Assembly (NCBI RefSeq): GCF_011057715.1
Contig: NZ_LNGH01000036.1
Coordinates: forward strand, 1 to 49,800
Direction: 5' to 3'
DNA from: Marinitoga sp. 38H-ov
GTDB lineage: Bacteria > Thermotogota > Thermotogae > Petrotogales > Petrotogaceae
DNA: 49,800 bases
A program made the translations under genes and the position numbers. The notes under the pieces are model-generated. The model did no database searches. It worked only from the letters and a program-made list of their open reading frames with translations, and was not told where the DNA came from. This document shows, piece by piece, positions 17,145 through 27,636 of the stretch (positions within the stretch are counted from its first letter, which is position 1; every line of letters starts with the position of its first letter).

Positions 17145-18556
17145 ATTTCAGCTATATGTAAGAAATTTGTTTTACTAGAAAAGCCATAAGGAATTCCTGC
17201 TGTAAAAATAATTTTTTCTCCAGATTTAACCAAACCTTCATTTTTTAAAGTTTGTTTTACTATATATAACATAGTATCTGTACTTACAAACTCATTAACA
17301 ATAATTGGAATTACACCCCAAACCAGAGCTAATCTATTATACGTCTTTACTGAATGAGTTACTGCTATTACATTAATATTTTCTCTATACCTTGAAACAG
17401 CCCTAGCAGTATAACCTTTATCAGTAACTGCAACAATTGTTTTTATTCCAGCTGATATAGCTATTTCGTTAGCAGCTTTTGAAATTGCATTTGTTGTTGA
17501 ATCCTCTTTATCGAAATCAATAAATAATGATCCATACAGATTCATAAATGGTTCTGTTTCTCTAGCCACTCTATCCATAACTTTTACTGCTTCTAAAGGA
17601 TATTTTCCTATTGAAGTTTCTCCAGATAACATAACAGCATCAGTACCATCTAAAATAGCATTGGCAATATCAGTAGTTTCAGCTCTAGTAGGTACAGGGT
17701 TTTCTATCATTGTTTCTAACATTTGTGTAGCTGTTATAACTGGTTTAGCTTTTTTATTTGCAATACTAATAATTCTTTTTTGTAATACAGGAATTTTTTC
17801 TGCTTCAACTTCAACACCTAAATCTCCCCTAGCAACCATAACTGCATCTGATAATTCAATTATTTTTTCTAAATCGTTATCAATAGCTTGTTTGGTTTCT
17901 ATTTTGCTGATTATTTGTGCATCTGTAGCATTTAAAGAATTTAAAATTTCTCTCATTTCAATAACATCTTCTGGTTTTCTAACAAAAGATAATGCAAAAT
18001 AATCAACATCATTTTTTATTCCAAATTCAATGTATTTTTTATCTTTTTCTGTTAATGCAGGTATTTTGATATCTGCACCAGGAGCATTTATGCCTCTCCT
18101 ATGGGTAATAGTAGCAGTGTTTTTTATTTTTGTTTTAATATTAATGCCGTCAGTATCTATTACTTCTAATTTTAATTTCCCATCATTTAATAAAATTAAA
18201 TTGCCTTGTTTTACATCGTTTGGAAGCCCCTTGTAATTTATTGAAACTTTTGTTTCATCGCCAACAATTTCGTCAGTTGTTAGTACAAATTCATTGCCTT
18301 CTTCTAAAATTACCTCATCTTTATAGAAATTTCCAGTTCTAATTTTTGGGCCTGCTAAATCTAAGAGTATAGCAACTGGTTTATTGAATTCTTTTCTAAC
18401 TTTTTTAATTATATTAATACGTCTTTCATGAACTTCTGGAGATTCATGAGAAGTGTTTAACCTTAATACATCTGCTCCAGCTTTTATTAATTCTCTAACC
18501 ATTTCTTCAGATTCTGTTGCTGGACCAATTGTTGCAACAATTCTTGTTTTCCTCAT
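17138..18556 (-). CDS. pyk: pyruvate kinase
   Basis: This 472-residue enzyme makes pyruvate and ATP from phosphoenolpyruvate and ADP. Visible family motifs include MRKTRIVATIGPA at the start, LDLAGPKIRTG, the catalytic Lys/metal region DAQIISKIETKQAI, MVARGDLGVE, and VITATQMLETM. The C-terminal allosteric domain is complete and ends at a normal length. It follows pfkA by 11 nt and is co-transcribed with it, an order also found in Thermotoga. Confidence 0.95.
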   Translation of the reverse strand: MRKTRIVATIGPATESEEMVRELIKAGADVLRLNTSHESPEVHERRINIIKKVRKEFNKPVAILLDLAGPKIRTGNFYKDEVILEEGNEFVLTTDEIVGDETKVSINYKGLPNDVKQGNLILLNDGKLKLEVIDTDGINIKTKIKNTATITHRRGINAPGADIKIPALTEKDKKYIEFGIKNDVDYFALSFVRKPEDVIEMREILNSLNATDAQIISKIETKQAIDNDLEKIIELSDAVMVARGDLGVEVEAEKIPVLQKRIISIANKKAKPVITATQMLETMIENPVPTRAETTDIANAILDGTDAVMLSGETSIGKYPLEAVKVMDRVARETEPFMNLYGSLFIDFDKEDSTTNAISKAANEIAISAGIKTIVAVTDKGYTARAVSRYRENINVIAVTHSVKTYNRLALVWGVIPIIVNEFVSTDTMLYIVKQTLKNEGLVKSGEKIIFTAGIPYGFSSKTNFLHIAEIK

Positions 18557-18567
18557 ATGATCACTCC

Positions 18568-19527
18568 TTATGACAATGTATTTACTAAGTCGATTAATTT
18601 TGGATCTAATACTTTCTTTTCGCTCAATACTTTTTCTAATGGAACTGTAACTGTTTGTCCTTTTTCTAAAGCAACCATTGTACCAAATTTACCATCTATT
18701 AAGAAATTAACAGCAGCATATCCCATTCTAGAAGATAGTATTCTATCAAATGCTGTAGGAGAACCACCTCTTTGAATATGACCCAAAATAGTTATTCTAG
18801 TTTCATACCCAATTTTATTTTCAAAATGTCTTGCAACAGAATATGCGCTTGCAGCACCTTCTGCAACAACAACAATACAATTTATTTTTCCTCTTTTTCT
18901 TTCTTGCCAAATTTTATCTGTTAATTCATTGTAATCTACAGGGATTTCTGGTATTATAACAGCTTCGGCGCCAACAGATAAACCTGACATTAAGGCTATA
19001 TATCCTGAACCTCTTCCCATAACTTCAACTATAAATGCTCTTTCATGTGAAGAAGCAGTATCCTTTAATTTTTGCATTGCATCAACTGCGGTATTTAAAC
19101 ATGTGTCAACACCTATAGCCATATCAGTATGAGGAATATCATTGTCTATTGATGCAGGAATTCCAATAACTGGTACGTTATGTTCTTCATATAATAGCTT
19201 TGCACCTGTTAAACTACCTTCACCACCAATTACAATTAAACCGTCTATTCCTAATTCTTTTAAATTATTAGCTGCAATTTTTCTAATTTCAGGATTTTTA
19301 AATTCCGGAACTCTAGCTGTTCTTAAAATTGTTCCTCCTTTTTCCATTATTCCGCCAACTGAAGAATAAGTTAATTGAGTAAAATCTTTATCTAATATAC
19401 CAGCATAACCTTTGTAAAAACCAATAACTTCAATATTTTTAGATGCAGCTGTTCTTGTTACAGCTCTTACTGCAGCGTTCATTCCAGGAGCATCTCCACC
19501 ACTGGTAATAATTCCTATTTTTTTCAT
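18568..19527 (-). CDS. pfkA: ATP-dependent 6-phosphofructokinase
   Basis: This 319-residue enzyme phosphorylates fructose 6-phosphate in glycolysis. The nucleotide site [10 protein letters not shown] is at residues 8-17. The motif GGEGS at 101-105 has Gly at position 104, which marks ATP rather than pyrophosphate use. The catalytic SIDNDI holds D128, and GRGSG and the sugar-binding HIQRGG follow. It is the first gene of the pfkA-pyk operon. The minus-strand start follows GGAGGGAG. A TATAAT on the minus strand at 19612-19607 is the likely -10. Confidence 0.95.
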   Translation of the reverse strand: MKKIGIITSGGDAPGMNAAVRAVTRTAASKNIEVIGFYKGYAGILDKDFTQLTYSSVGGIMEKGGTILRTARVPEFKNPEIRKIAANNLKELGIDGLIVIGGEGSLTGAKLLYEEHNVPVIGIPASIDNDIPHTDMAIGVDTCLNTAVDAMQKLKDTASSHERAFIVEVMGRGSGYIALMSGLSVGAEAVIIPEIPVDYNELTDKIWQERKRGKINCIVVVAEGAASAYSVARHFENKIGYETRITILGHIQRGGSPTAFDRILSSRMGYAAVNFLIDGKFGTMVALEKGQTVTVPLEKVLSEKKVLDPKLIDLVNTLS

Positions 19528-19661
19528 TTTCTCTCCCTCCTTATATTATTAAGCGCGAAAATCTATGAATATATGAAATTTTTTTCATTTATTACCGTTT
19601 ATTGTAATTATACCATGTTTTTTATAAAATTTCTTTTCTTTATAAATACAAATTTTAGATG

Positions 19662-19667
19662 TATAAT
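19662..19667 (+). promoter_or_regulatory. -10 box for the glycine cleavage operon
   Basis: TATAAT preceded by TG lies 25 nt upstream of the DUF2007 start. The -35 match (TTTATA, 17 bp away) is poor. The leader is too short for a glycine riboswitch. Confidence 0.5.
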
Positions 19668-19691
19668 ACAATTGGGAAAGAGGTGAGATAA

Positions 19692-19907
19692 ATGTGGAAA
19701 GAGATAAAAAGTTATGTAAATGATTTTGAAGCACAGATGATAAAGCAACTTTTGGAATCAGAAGGAATAACTGTTTTAATTAGATCTCCTAGAGAAATTG
19801 GAGTAGGTAGAGAATTTTTTGGTAATGGTACAATAATGAATGTTTATGTTGATGAAAAAGATTATAATAAAGCAATAGATATATTAAATAATAAGGAGGC
19901 AGAGTAA
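19692..19907 (+). CDS. DUF2007-family small protein
   Basis: This 71-residue protein has the DUF2007 pattern: an early aromatic (MWKEIKSY), a short helix with EAQMIKQLLESEGI, then a strand ending NVYVDEKDYNKAIDIL. The family is described as putative signal-transducing and has a ferredoxin-like fold like PII-type proteins. Its function is unknown. It overlaps gcvT by one base (TAATG), so it belongs to the glycine cleavage operon. That suggests a link to this pathway, but not proof. Confidence 0.8.
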   Translation: MWKEIKSYVNDFEAQMIKQLLESEGITVLIRSPREIGVGREFFGNGTIMNVYVDEKDYNKAIDILNNKEAE

Positions 19908-21013
19908 TGGGAAATTTGAAAAGGACCCCACTATATGAAGAACATGTTAGATTAGGAGCAAAAATGGTTCCTTTTGGTGGTTGGGAAATGCCAGTGTGGT
20001 ATACAACATTAAAAGATGAACATCATACAGTAAGAAATAAAGTAGGTGTTTTTGATGTTTCACATATGGGTGAAATAGATATTAAAGGAAAAGATGCTAT
20101 AAAATTTGTAAATTATATAATCACTAATAATGTTGAAAAATTAAAACCTGGAGAAATTGTATATTCACCTATGTTAAATGAAAATGGTGGAATAATAGAT
20201 GATTTATTAGCATATAAATATTCAGATGAACATGTATTATTAGTAGTAAACGCTTCTAATATAGAAAAAGATTATAATTGGATAATAAAACAAGCTGAAA
20301 AATTTGATGTAGAAGTAAAAAATATTTCCGATGAAACAGCACAAATTGCTGTTCAAGGTCCAAAATCAGAAGAAATGTTACAAGAAATTTCAGGGGTTGA
20401 TTTGAAAGAAATTTCATATTATAATTTCACTGAAGGTAGAATAAACGGTATTCAATGTTTAATATCAAGAACAGGGTATACAGGTGAAGATGGTTTTGAA
20501 ATCTATTTTGATAAAGAAGCTGCAGTTCCTTTGTGGAGGAAATTAATTGAATTATTAAGTAAATATGATGGTAAACCTGCTGGATTAGGTGCTAGGGATA
20601 CATTAAGATTAGAAGCAACTTATTTATTATACGGAAATGATATGACTGATGAAATTACACCATTAGAAGCAGGGTTAAAATGGGCTGTAGATATGGAAAA
20701 AGATTTTATCGGTAAAGAAATATTATTAAAAGAAAAGGAAGTAGGTATAAGAAGAAGATTAAAAGGAATAGAAATGTTAGAAAAAGGTATTCCAAGACAT
20801 GGGTATAAAGTTTTTGTTGGTGAAGAGGAAGTTGGATTTATAACAAGTGGGTCTGTTTCACCAACATTAGATAAACCAATAGCATTAGCAATGCTTGATA
20901 ACCCTTATTACAAAAAAGACACAGAAGTTGAAGTTGAAATTAGAGGAAAAAGAGTAAAAGCAAAAGTAATAAAAACTCCATTTTATAGAGGTAGTGTAAA
21001 AAATAGAAAATAA
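19907..21013 (+). CDS. gcvT: glycine cleavage T protein (aminomethyltransferase)
   Basis: This 368-residue enzyme moves the methylene group from the lipoyl arm of the H protein to tetrahydrofolate and releases ammonia. Family motifs include VPFGGWEMPVWY, VGVFDVSHMGE, SRTGYTGEDGFEIY and AGLGARDTLRLEA. The length is usual. It sits in the order gcvT-gcvH-gcvPA-gcvPB, as in Thermotoga and many Firmicutes. Confidence 0.95.
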   Translation: MGNLKRTPLYEEHVRLGAKMVPFGGWEMPVWYTTLKDEHHTVRNKVGVFDVSHMGEIDIKGKDAIKFVNYIITNNVEKLKPGEIVYSPMLNENGGIIDDLLAYKYSDEHVLLVVNASNIEKDYNWIIKQAEKFDVEVKNISDETAQIAVQGPKSEEMLQEISGVDLKEISYYNFTEGRINGIQCLISRTGYTGEDGFEIYFDKEAAVPLWRKLIELLSKYDGKPAGLGARDTLRLEATYLLYGNDMTDEITPLEAGLKWAVDMEKDFIGKEILLKEKEVGIRRRLKGIEMLEKGIPRHGYKVFVGEEEVGFITSGSVSPTLDKPIALAMLDNPYYKKDTEVEVEIRGKRVKAKVIKTPFYRGSVKNRK

Positions 21014-21030
21014 CTTAGGAGGGTATGAGA

Positions 21031-21390
21031 ATGAAAAAATTTACAAAAACTCACGAATGGGTAGAAGTAGAAGGAAATATTGCTACAATAGGGATCACAA
21101 CTCATGCTGCTGAAGAATTAGGTGATGTTACATTTGTTGAATTGCCAGAAGAAGGTAAAGAAGTAAAAAAAGGTGAAGTACTATGTGCTGTTGAATCAGT
21201 TAAATCAGCTAGTGATGTTTACTCTCCAATTTCAGGAAAAGTTATTGAAGTTAACACAGAATTAGATGCATCTCCAGAAATTATTAATGAAGATGCAGAA
21301 GGAAAAGGTTGGATTGTTAAATTAGAAATTACAGATGAAAGTGAATTAGATGAATTATTAACAGAAGAAGACTACAAAAACTTATTATAA
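21031..21390 (+). CDS. gcvH: glycine cleavage H protein
   Basis: This lipoyl carrier of 119 residues shuttles the aminomethyl group between P and T proteins. The lipoylated lysine is K58 in VESVKSASD. The ATG at 21031 is preferred over one six bases earlier because AGGAGGG at 21017-21023 is 7 nt from it and only 1 nt from the earlier one. Confidence 0.95.
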   Translation: MKKFTKTHEWVEVEGNIATIGITTHAAEELGDVTFVELPEEGKEVKKGEVLCAVESVKSASDVYSPISGKVIEVNTELDASPEIINEDAEGKGWIVKLEITDESELDELLTEEDYKNLL

Positions 21391-21395
21391 CTTTA

Positions 21396-21416
21396 GGCCC
21401 GGGTTTCCGGGTCTTT
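21396..21416 (+). terminator. weak hairpin between gcvH and gcvPA
   Basis: GGCCCGG pairs with CCGGGTC and is followed by TTTGAAATTTT. The T run is interrupted, so it may only reduce read-through or stabilise the upstream mRNA, favouring gcvT and gcvH over gcvP. Confidence 0.5.
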
Positions 21417-21442
21417 GAAATTTTAAGAGTGAGGTGAATTAA

Positions 21443-22801
21443 GTGAAAAGATTTCCATATATTCCCCATACAGAAGAAGATATAAAAGAAATGATGAAAG
21501 TAATAGGTATTGATGATATAAAAGAGTTATACAAAGATGTTCCTAAGTTGTTTGAAGGAGAATTAAATATTCCAGAATCAAAATCTGAAATAGAAGTAAA
21601 AAGAGAATTAAAAGAATTAGCAGGTAGAAATATAAATTTAGAAGAATATGCAATGTTTAGAGGTGCAGGGATATATAAACATTATGTTCCTTCTGCTGTA
21701 TATCAATTAGCTACAAAAAGAAATTTTATAACAGCATATACACCTTATCAAGCAGAAGTGTCTCAAGGTACATTACAAGCATTATATGAATTTCAAACAG
21801 CTATTTGTGAATTAACAGGAATGGAAGTTGCAAATTCATCTATGTATGATGGAGGTACTGCAGTTGCAGAAGCTATTTTAATGGCTGCAAGAGTTAATAA
21901 GAAAAACAAATCATTAATAGCAAAATCAATACATCCTGAGTATATAGAAGTTTCTAAAACATATACAGAATCGCAAGACTTGGAAATAGAATTAATTAAT
22001 TTTGATGAAAAAACAGGAAGATTGGATTTGGAAGACTTAAAAAATAAATTAGATGAAAATACTAGTTCTGTGGTTATATCATATCCAAATTTCTTTGGAG
22101 TAATAGAAAACATAAAGAAAATAAAAGAAGTTTTACCAGAAAATGTATTATTAATTGTTAATGCTTATCCATTATCTTTAGGATTATTAGAAGCTCCAGG
22201 TAAATTAGGTGCAGATATAGTTGTTGGTGAAGGTCAATCATTAGGTAATTACATGTCATTTGGAGGTCCAACATTTGGATTTTTTGCATCTAAACAAAAA
22301 TATATTAGACAAATGCCAGGAAGAATTATAGGTGAAACAGTTGATGAAGAAGGTAAAAGAGCATTTGTAATGGTTTTACAAACCAGAGAACAACATATAA
22401 GAAGAGCAAAAGCTACTTCTAATATTTGTTCTAACCATGCTTTAATGGCAGTTATTGCATCTGTTTATTTAAGTATTATAGGTAGAGAAGGGTTAAAAGA
22501 AATTGCATATCAAAATTATCAAAAAGCCCATTATTTAGCAAAAAAATTAATAGAAACGGAAAAATTTGAACCAGTATTTGAAAGTGAGTTTTTCAATGAA
22601 TTTGTAATAAAACCAAAATTTGATTTAGATAAATTTAATGAAAAATTATTTGAAGAAAAATTTATTGGTCCATTAAATTTAGGGAAATTCTGTGATAAAT
22701 TAGAAAATTATGCATTGTTCTGTGCTACAGAATTAAATACCAAAGAAGAAATTGATTATTTGATTTCTAAGGTAGGTGAAATAGATGAAATTACTTTATG
22801 A
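21443..22801 (+). CDS. gcvPA: glycine dehydrogenase (decarboxylating) subunit 1
   Basis: This 452-residue protein is the N-terminal half of the split P protein, which decarboxylates glycine together with subunit 2. It shows [15 protein letters not shown] at the start and [40 protein letters not shown] aligns with the pseudo-active site, where the PLP lysine is missing. GTG at 21443 is used, with GAGGTG upstream. It overlaps gcvPB by 17 nt. Confidence 0.95.
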   Translation: MKRFPYIPHTEEDIKEMMKVIGIDDIKELYKDVPKLFEGELNIPESKSEIEVKRELKELAGRNINLEEYAMFRGAGIYKHYVPSAVYQLATKRNFITAYTPYQAEVSQGTLQALYEFQTAICELTGMEVANSSMYDGGTAVAEAILMAARVNKKNKSLIAKSIHPEYIEVSKTYTESQDLEIELINFDEKTGRLDLEDLKNKLDENTSSVVISYPNFFGVIENIKKIKEVLPENVLLIVNAYPLSLGLLEAPGKLGADIVVGEGQSLGNYMSFGGPTFGFFASKQKYIRQMPGRIIGETVDEEGKRAFVMVLQTREQHIRRAKATSNICSNHALMAVIASVYLSIIGREGLKEIAYQNYQKAHYLAKKLIETEKFEPVFESEFFNEFVIKPKFDLDKFNEKLFEEKFIGPLNLGKFCDKLENYALFCATELNTKEEIDYLISKVGEIDEITL

Positions 22802-24212
22802 AAAATCAAAAAAAGGTAGAACAGCTTTTTCATTGCCGAAATTAGATGTTCCAGAAATGAAAATTGAATTAGAAAATGAATTATTAAGGAAAGAAGAACC
22901 TAATTTACCTCAAGTAAGTGAATTAGAGGTTGTTAGACATTATAATGAATTAGAAAGAAAAAATCATTCTGTAGATAGTGGGTTTTATCCTCTTGGCTCT
23001 TGTACAATGAAATATAATCCAATGTTAAATGAAGAAACAGCATCAATGTTTAATAATATACATCCGTATTTAGATGAAGAACATGTTCAAGGTGCATTAG
23101 AGTTAATGTATAATTTGCAAAAATATCTTGCTGAAATTACTGGTATGGATGCTGTTACATTACAACCTGCAGCTGGAGCTCATGGCGAGCTAGCTGGTAT
23201 GTTAATTGTAAGAAAATATATAGAAGATAATGGTTTTACAAATAAAACAAAGGTTATTTTACCTGATTCTGCCCATGGAACAAATCCTGCATCTGCAAAA
23301 ATGGCTGGTTTTGATGTGGTAGAGGTAAAATCAGGTCCTGATGGAAGAGTTGATTTGGAAGAATATAAAAAGGTTATGGATGACTCTGTAGCAGCTATAA
23401 TGCTTACAAATCCAAATACTTTAGGATTATTTGAAAAAGATATTTTAGAAATAGCTAAAATAGCTCATGAACATAATGCATTATTGTATTATGATGGAGC
23501 AAACTTAAATGCAATAATGGGTAAAGTAAGACCAGGAGATATGGGATTTGATATAGTACATGTTAATTTACATAAAACATTTTCCACTCCTCACGGAATG
23601 GGAGGACCTGGAAGTGGCCCTGTTGGAGTAAAAGCGAAATTAAAGGATTATTTACCTAAACCAGTGGTTGATATTAATGAAGATGGGAAGTATTTCTTTA
23701 ATTATGATATACCAAAAAGTTGCGGTAGATTAAGAACATTTTATGGAAACTTTAGTGTAATGGTTAGGGCGTATACATATATTTTGATGATGGGAAAAGA
23801 AGGATTGAAATTTGCAAGTGAAATGGCTGTTTTAAATGCAAATTATTTAAGAAAGAAATTAGAAAAAGAATTTGACATTGCTTTTGATGATGTATGTAAA
23901 CATGAATTTGTTATTGATGGATCTTTCTTAAAAGAATATGGTGTAAAAACATTAGATTTTGCAAAAAGATTATTGGATTATGGAATTCATCCACCAACAA
24001 TTTACTTCCCATTAATTGTGCATGAGGCTATGATGATTGAACCTACAGAAACAGAATCAAAAGAAGAATTAGATATCTTTGTAGATGTAATGCATAAAAT
24101 ATTAGAAGAGGCGAAAACAGATCCTGATATCTTAAAAGGAGCTCCAAGAAATACACCAGTTAGAAGAGTAAATGAATCTATAGCAAATAAACAATTGAAA
24201 TTGAGAGGATAG
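22785..24212 (+). CDS. gcvPB: glycine dehydrogenase (decarboxylating) subunit 2
   Basis: This 475-residue catalytic half of the split P protein carries the PLP lysine K264 in [16 protein letters not shown]. It also has GSCTMKYNP near residue 71 and [11 protein letters not shown]-type sequence at 160-170. It forms a heterotetramer with gcvPA. No lipoamide dehydrogenase gene for the L protein is in this operon. The MerA-like flavoprotein upstream is not a good candidate because of its C-terminal Cys pair. Confidence 0.95.
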   Translation: MKLLYEKSKKGRTAFSLPKLDVPEMKIELENELLRKEEPNLPQVSELEVVRHYNELERKNHSVDSGFYPLGSCTMKYNPMLNEETASMFNNIHPYLDEEHVQGALELMYNLQKYLAEITGMDAVTLQPAAGAHGELAGMLIVRKYIEDNGFTNKTKVILPDSAHGTNPASAKMAGFDVVEVKSGPDGRVDLEEYKKVMDDSVAAIMLTNPNTLGLFEKDILEIAKIAHEHNALLYYDGANLNAIMGKVRPGDMGFDIVHVNLHKTFSTPHGMGGPGSGPVGVKAKLKDYLPKPVVDINEDGKYFFNYDIPKSCGRLRTFYGNFSVMVRAYTYILMMGKEGLKFASEMAVLNANYLRKKLEKEFDIAFDDVCKHEFVIDGSFLKEYGVKTLDFAKRLLDYGIHPPTIYFPLIVHEAMMIEPTETESKEELDIFVDVMHKILEEAKTDPDILKGAPRNTPVRRVNESIANKQLKLRG

Positions 24213-24227
24213 TAATTTGTATTAATT

Positions 24228-24255
24228 GATAGCGGCTTGGCCGCTATCTTTATTT
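24228..24255 (+). terminator. terminator of the glycine cleavage operon
   Basis: GATAGCGGC pairs with GCCGCTATC around TTG and is followed by a T-rich tail. Confidence 0.9.
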
Positions 24256-24267
24256 AGAGGTGAAAAT

Positions 24268-25988
24268 ATGGTAAAAAATTTATTAGATATTACAAACCGC
24301 ATTTAAAATTATTTTTTATAGATTTATTATCTGCATTTACATTATCTGTATTAGGTTTGGCTTATCCGATGATTACTAGAGAAATAATAAATGTAGGAAT
24401 AAAAGATAAAAATATGGAGTTATTAATAAATTATAGTATTTTATTATTTGTAACATTTATTGTTATGTATTTTTTTGGAATACGTAGTTACATATTGGGG
24501 GTATGTATTAGGTTTAAGAATACAATATGATATGAGAAAAGATTTATTTTCTCATTTACAAAAATTAACTTTTAATTTTTTTGATAATTCCAAAATAGGT
24601 CATTTAATGTCAAGGATTATAAATGATTTATTTGAAATATCAGAGCTTGCTCATCATGGACCGGAAGATTTATTTATATCTTCAATAAAGGTTATTGGAG
24701 CATTTATTATTTTATTGTTTATAAATGTGAAATTAACTCTTATATCTTTTTCTATTATTCCTATAATGATTTATTTTATGATTTATTATAATAGTAAATT
24801 AGAAATGGTATTTAAAAAGGCTAAAGAAAAAATAGCAGATGTGAATTCCAGAATTGAAGAATCTTTAGCTGGTATTAGAGTTGTTAAATCATTTACAAAT
24901 GAAGAATATGAAATAGAAAGATTTAATTATGGAAATGAATTGTTCAAAAATGTCAGAGCTGAAGCATTTAAATATTTACTTTTTATCCGACAGTAAATTT
25001 CTTAGGTAACATGGCTATACTTATAATGATGTTTGTTGGAGTAATTTTTGTATATAATGGAGATATAAATATAGGTGATTTTATTGCTTATAACTTTTTT
25101 GTGGTACGATTTTTGCAACCGTTAAAAGTATTACTTCGTTTTGTTGAAATGTATCAACAAGGGGCTGAAGGGTTTAGGAGATTTTTAGAAATAATGGCTA
25201 CTGAACCAGAAATTATAGATAAGGAAGATGCTATTGAATTAAAAAATGTAAAAGGAGAAGTAGTTTTTGAAAATGTAGGTTTTTCATATGATGAAGGTAA
25301 AAAAGTATTGCATAATATTAATTTGCATGTATCAGCAGGAGAAACAATTGCTATTGTAGGTCCATCTGGTGGGAGTAAAACAACATTATGTAGTTTAATT
25401 CCTAGATTTTATGATATCACTGAAGGAAGCATAAAAATTGATGGGATAGATGTAATAGATATAAAAATAAAATCTTTAAGACAGAATATTGGATTGGTAC
25501 AGCAAGATGTTTTTCTATTTTCAGGGACTATTAAGGATAATATAAGATACGGAAAAATGGATGCTACTGATGAAGAAATAATACAAGCTGCAAAAGCTGC
25601 AAACGCACATGATTTTATTTTAGAACTAATAGATGGTTATAATACATTAATTGATGAAAGGGGTATAAAATTATCTGGAGGTCAAAAACAAAGAATTGTA
25701 ATAGCTAGAACGTTTTTAAAAAACCCACCTATACTAATTTTAGATAAAGCTACTTCATCTCTTGATAATCAAAGTGAAGCAATAATTCAAAAGTCTATAG
25801 AAGATTTATCTAAAAACAGAACAACATTTATAATTGCTCACAGACTTGCAACTGTAAAACATGCTAAGAGAATTATTGTATTAACAGAAAAAGGTATAGT
25901 TGAAGAAGGGACTCATGAGGAATTAATGAATAAAAAAGGGGAATATTTTAAATTATATAATGCTCAGTTTGAATCATTGTTAATATAA
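24268..25988 (+). pseudogene. ABC multidrug exporter, frameshifted and catalytically dead
   Basis: Joined across three frameshifts, this was a half-size type IV exporter with a fused membrane domain and ATPase. The frame breaks near 24285, in a T7 run at 24470-24476 and in a T5 run at 24980-24984. The ATPase part also carries two damaging substitutions. The Walker A loop reads GPSGGSKT, with Ser (25374-25376) in place of the invariant Gly. Walker B reads LILDKATS, with Lys (25746-25748) in place of the catalytic Glu. Signature LSGGQ and the switch His are intact. The point mutations show genuine decay and not merely sequencing error in homopolymers. A ribosome binding site precedes the ATG at 24268. 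Confidence 0.88.
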
Positions 25989-26012
25989 TCCGGCTTTGCC
26001 GGATTATATTTT
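25984..26012 (+). terminator. terminator after the ABC pseudogene
   Basis: ATAATCCGGC pairs with GCCGGATTAT around TTT and runs into ATTTTT. Confidence 0.88.
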
Positions 26013-26063
26013 TAGTAAATTTTAAAAAAATCAAGATTGATATTAAAAATTTTTAAGTTATAG

Positions 26064-26092
26064 TTGACAAAGTTTAGATATTATGATATACT
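26064..26092 (+). promoter_or_regulatory. strong sigma-70 promoter
   Basis: TTGACA at 26064-26069 and TATACT at 26087-26092 with a 17-bp spacer drive the small basic peptide gene and the MFS gene. Confidence 0.8.
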
Positions 26093-26168
26093 TATTATAG
26101 ATTTTAAATATTCTGCTTTAAATTATTAAAAAAATAAAAAATATCTTTAAAAATATGGAGGTGAAGAA

Positions 26169-26279
26169 ATGAAATATAAAAAAAGATATAAAAGAAGATA
26201 TAAAAAAAATTCATATTATGAAGGATTTGATCAAATAGAAGAAATAAAAGATGTATTAATAGAAATGAAAAGGTACTAG
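26169..26279 (+). CDS. 36-residue basic, tyrosine-rich peptide
   Basis: A short frame with a good ribosome binding site (GGAGGTGA) lies between a near-perfect promoter and the MFS gene. It encodes a very basic first half (MKYKKRYKRRYKKNSYY) and an acidic helical second half (FDQIEEIKDVLIEMKRY). It ends 10 nt before the MFS start, with TAGGAG giving the next ribosome binding site. It may be a leader peptide controlling the exporter or a small regulatory protein. I do not recognise a family. Confidence 0.6.
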   Translation: MKYKKRYKRRYKKNSYYEGFDQIEEIKDVLIEMKRY

Positions 26280-26289
26280 GAGTGAAAAG

Positions 26290-27546
26290 ATGAATAATAA
26301 TCAAAAAAGAAATTTTTTGCTTTTTGTAATTGGTAGAATAGTTTCATTACTAGGTAGTGGTATTCAGATGGTAGCAATGCCATTATATATATTGGATTTA
26401 ACGGGATCGGGAACAAAAATGGGGTTATTTGCTATGGTGAGCATGTTGCCTGCACTAATAATTGCTCCTTTTGCAGGTGTTTTAGGAGATAGATTTAATA
26501 GAAGAAATATTATGGTTATTATGGATTATTTAAGAGGGGTATTGATATTATTTTTAGCATATTTAACTTTTACAAATAAAATTACTTTAGGTATTTTATT
26601 TTCTATGCAAGTAATTTTATCTTTATTTGATAGTTTGTTTGGAGCAGCTACTAGTGCAATGATACCAGATCTTGTTCCAGAAAAAGATTTAATGAAGGCA
26701 ATTTCTGCAACTGAAAGCGCAAGTAGTGCTTCTATGATAGTAGGGCCAGTTTTAGGTGGAGTTATATATGGATTATTAGGAATGAAATGGGTATTTTTGT
26801 TAAATGGGATATCATTTATATTATCGGCTTTTAGTGAGATGTTTATTAAATATAGCAAAACAAGTAAGTTAGATTCAAAAATAAATACAAAAATAATATT
26901 TGGAGATATTAAAGATTCTATTAAATTTATTTTTGAAAATAATGTTCTAAGAAATTTAATGATAATGGCAATATTTTTAAATTTTTTATTTAATCCAATG
27001 TTTGTGGTATTGTTTCCATATACATTTAGGGAAGTAATTGGATTTTCAGCTCAACAATATGGATTATTAGAAACAATGTGGACATTAGGTATAATGATAG
27101 GGAATATTATTTTGGGTATATTCTTTTCAAATAGTGAAAATAAGAGATTATTAAAAAATGGGATATATGGAATGGTAGGCATGAATTTGTTATTAGCTTT
27201 ATTTTTAATTCCGCAAATTAGAAATAATTTTACTATATGGAAAATATTTATAATTGTTGGTACAATAATTACAATTATGGGATTAACAAATGCTTTTGTT
27301 AATACTCCAATATCAGTATTTTTTCAAAAAATTATTCCAAATGAAAAAAGATCAAAAATATTTTCTGTAATAGGTGTTTTATTTCAAGCAGCAACTCCAA
27401 TCGGTATGGCATTAATGGGTTTTTTTGTAGATAAATATGAGGTTCATACATTATTTATCATATTAGCTATATTAATATTATTAGATGTATTAATTTTTTC
27501 TAAAAAATTAGATAGTATTGATTTAACTCCTTCCCTTGAAAATTAG
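26290..27546 (+). CDS. MFS-family efflux transporter
   Basis: This 418-residue inner-membrane protein has about 12 membrane segments and the MFS loop 2-3 motif GVLGDRFNRR near residues 64-73. The family includes macrolide and other drug exporters. Its substrate is unknown. It is co-transcribed with the small basic peptide gene from the promoter at 26064. The downstream hairpin at 27589-27632 would end transcription. Confidence 0.88.
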   Translation: MNNNQKRNFLLFVIGRIVSLLGSGIQMVAMPLYILDLTGSGTKMGLFAMVSMLPALIIAPFAGVLGDRFNRRNIMVIMDYLRGVLILFLAYLTFTNKITLGILFSMQVILSLFDSLFGAATSAMIPDLVPEKDLMKAISATESASSASMIVGPVLGGVIYGLLGMKWVFLLNGISFILSAFSEMFIKYSKTSKLDSKINTKIIFGDIKDSIKFIFENNVLRNLMIMAIFLNFLFNPMFVVLFPYTFREVIGFSAQQYGLLETMWTLGIMIGNIILGIFFSNSENKRLLKNGIYGMVGMNLLLALFLIPQIRNNFTIWKIFIIVGTIITIMGLTNAFVNTPISVFFQKIIPNEKRSKIFSVIGVLFQAATPIGMALMGFFVDKYEVHTLFIILAILILLDVLIFSKKLDSIDLTPSLEN

Positions 27547-27588
27547 TAAAATACCTCCAATTGATCTGAACTCAAAAATGAAACGATA

Positions 27589-27632
27589 AAAAACACCTCC
27601 GAAAGTGATGAAATAAGTAGGAGGTGTTTTTT
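27589..27632 (+). terminator. hairpin at the MFS end / IS3 remnant edge
   Basis: AAAAACACCTCC pairs with GGAGGTGTTTTT over a 19-nt loop and ends in T6. It can terminate the MFS transcript. It sits right at the start of the IS3 remnant and may have come with it. Confidence 0.6.
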
Positions 27633-27636
27633 AATT

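Noticed and set aside
19528-19691. Glycine riboswitch before the glycine cleavage operon
   Set aside because: The likely -10 box is only 25 nt from the first start codon, so the leader is far too short, and no tandem aptamer stems are seen.
24268-25988. Phase-variable ABC exporter switching through homopolymer runs
   Set aside because: Two of the frameshifts are in T runs, but the Walker A and Walker B point mutations would leave the restored protein inactive, so decay is the better reading.
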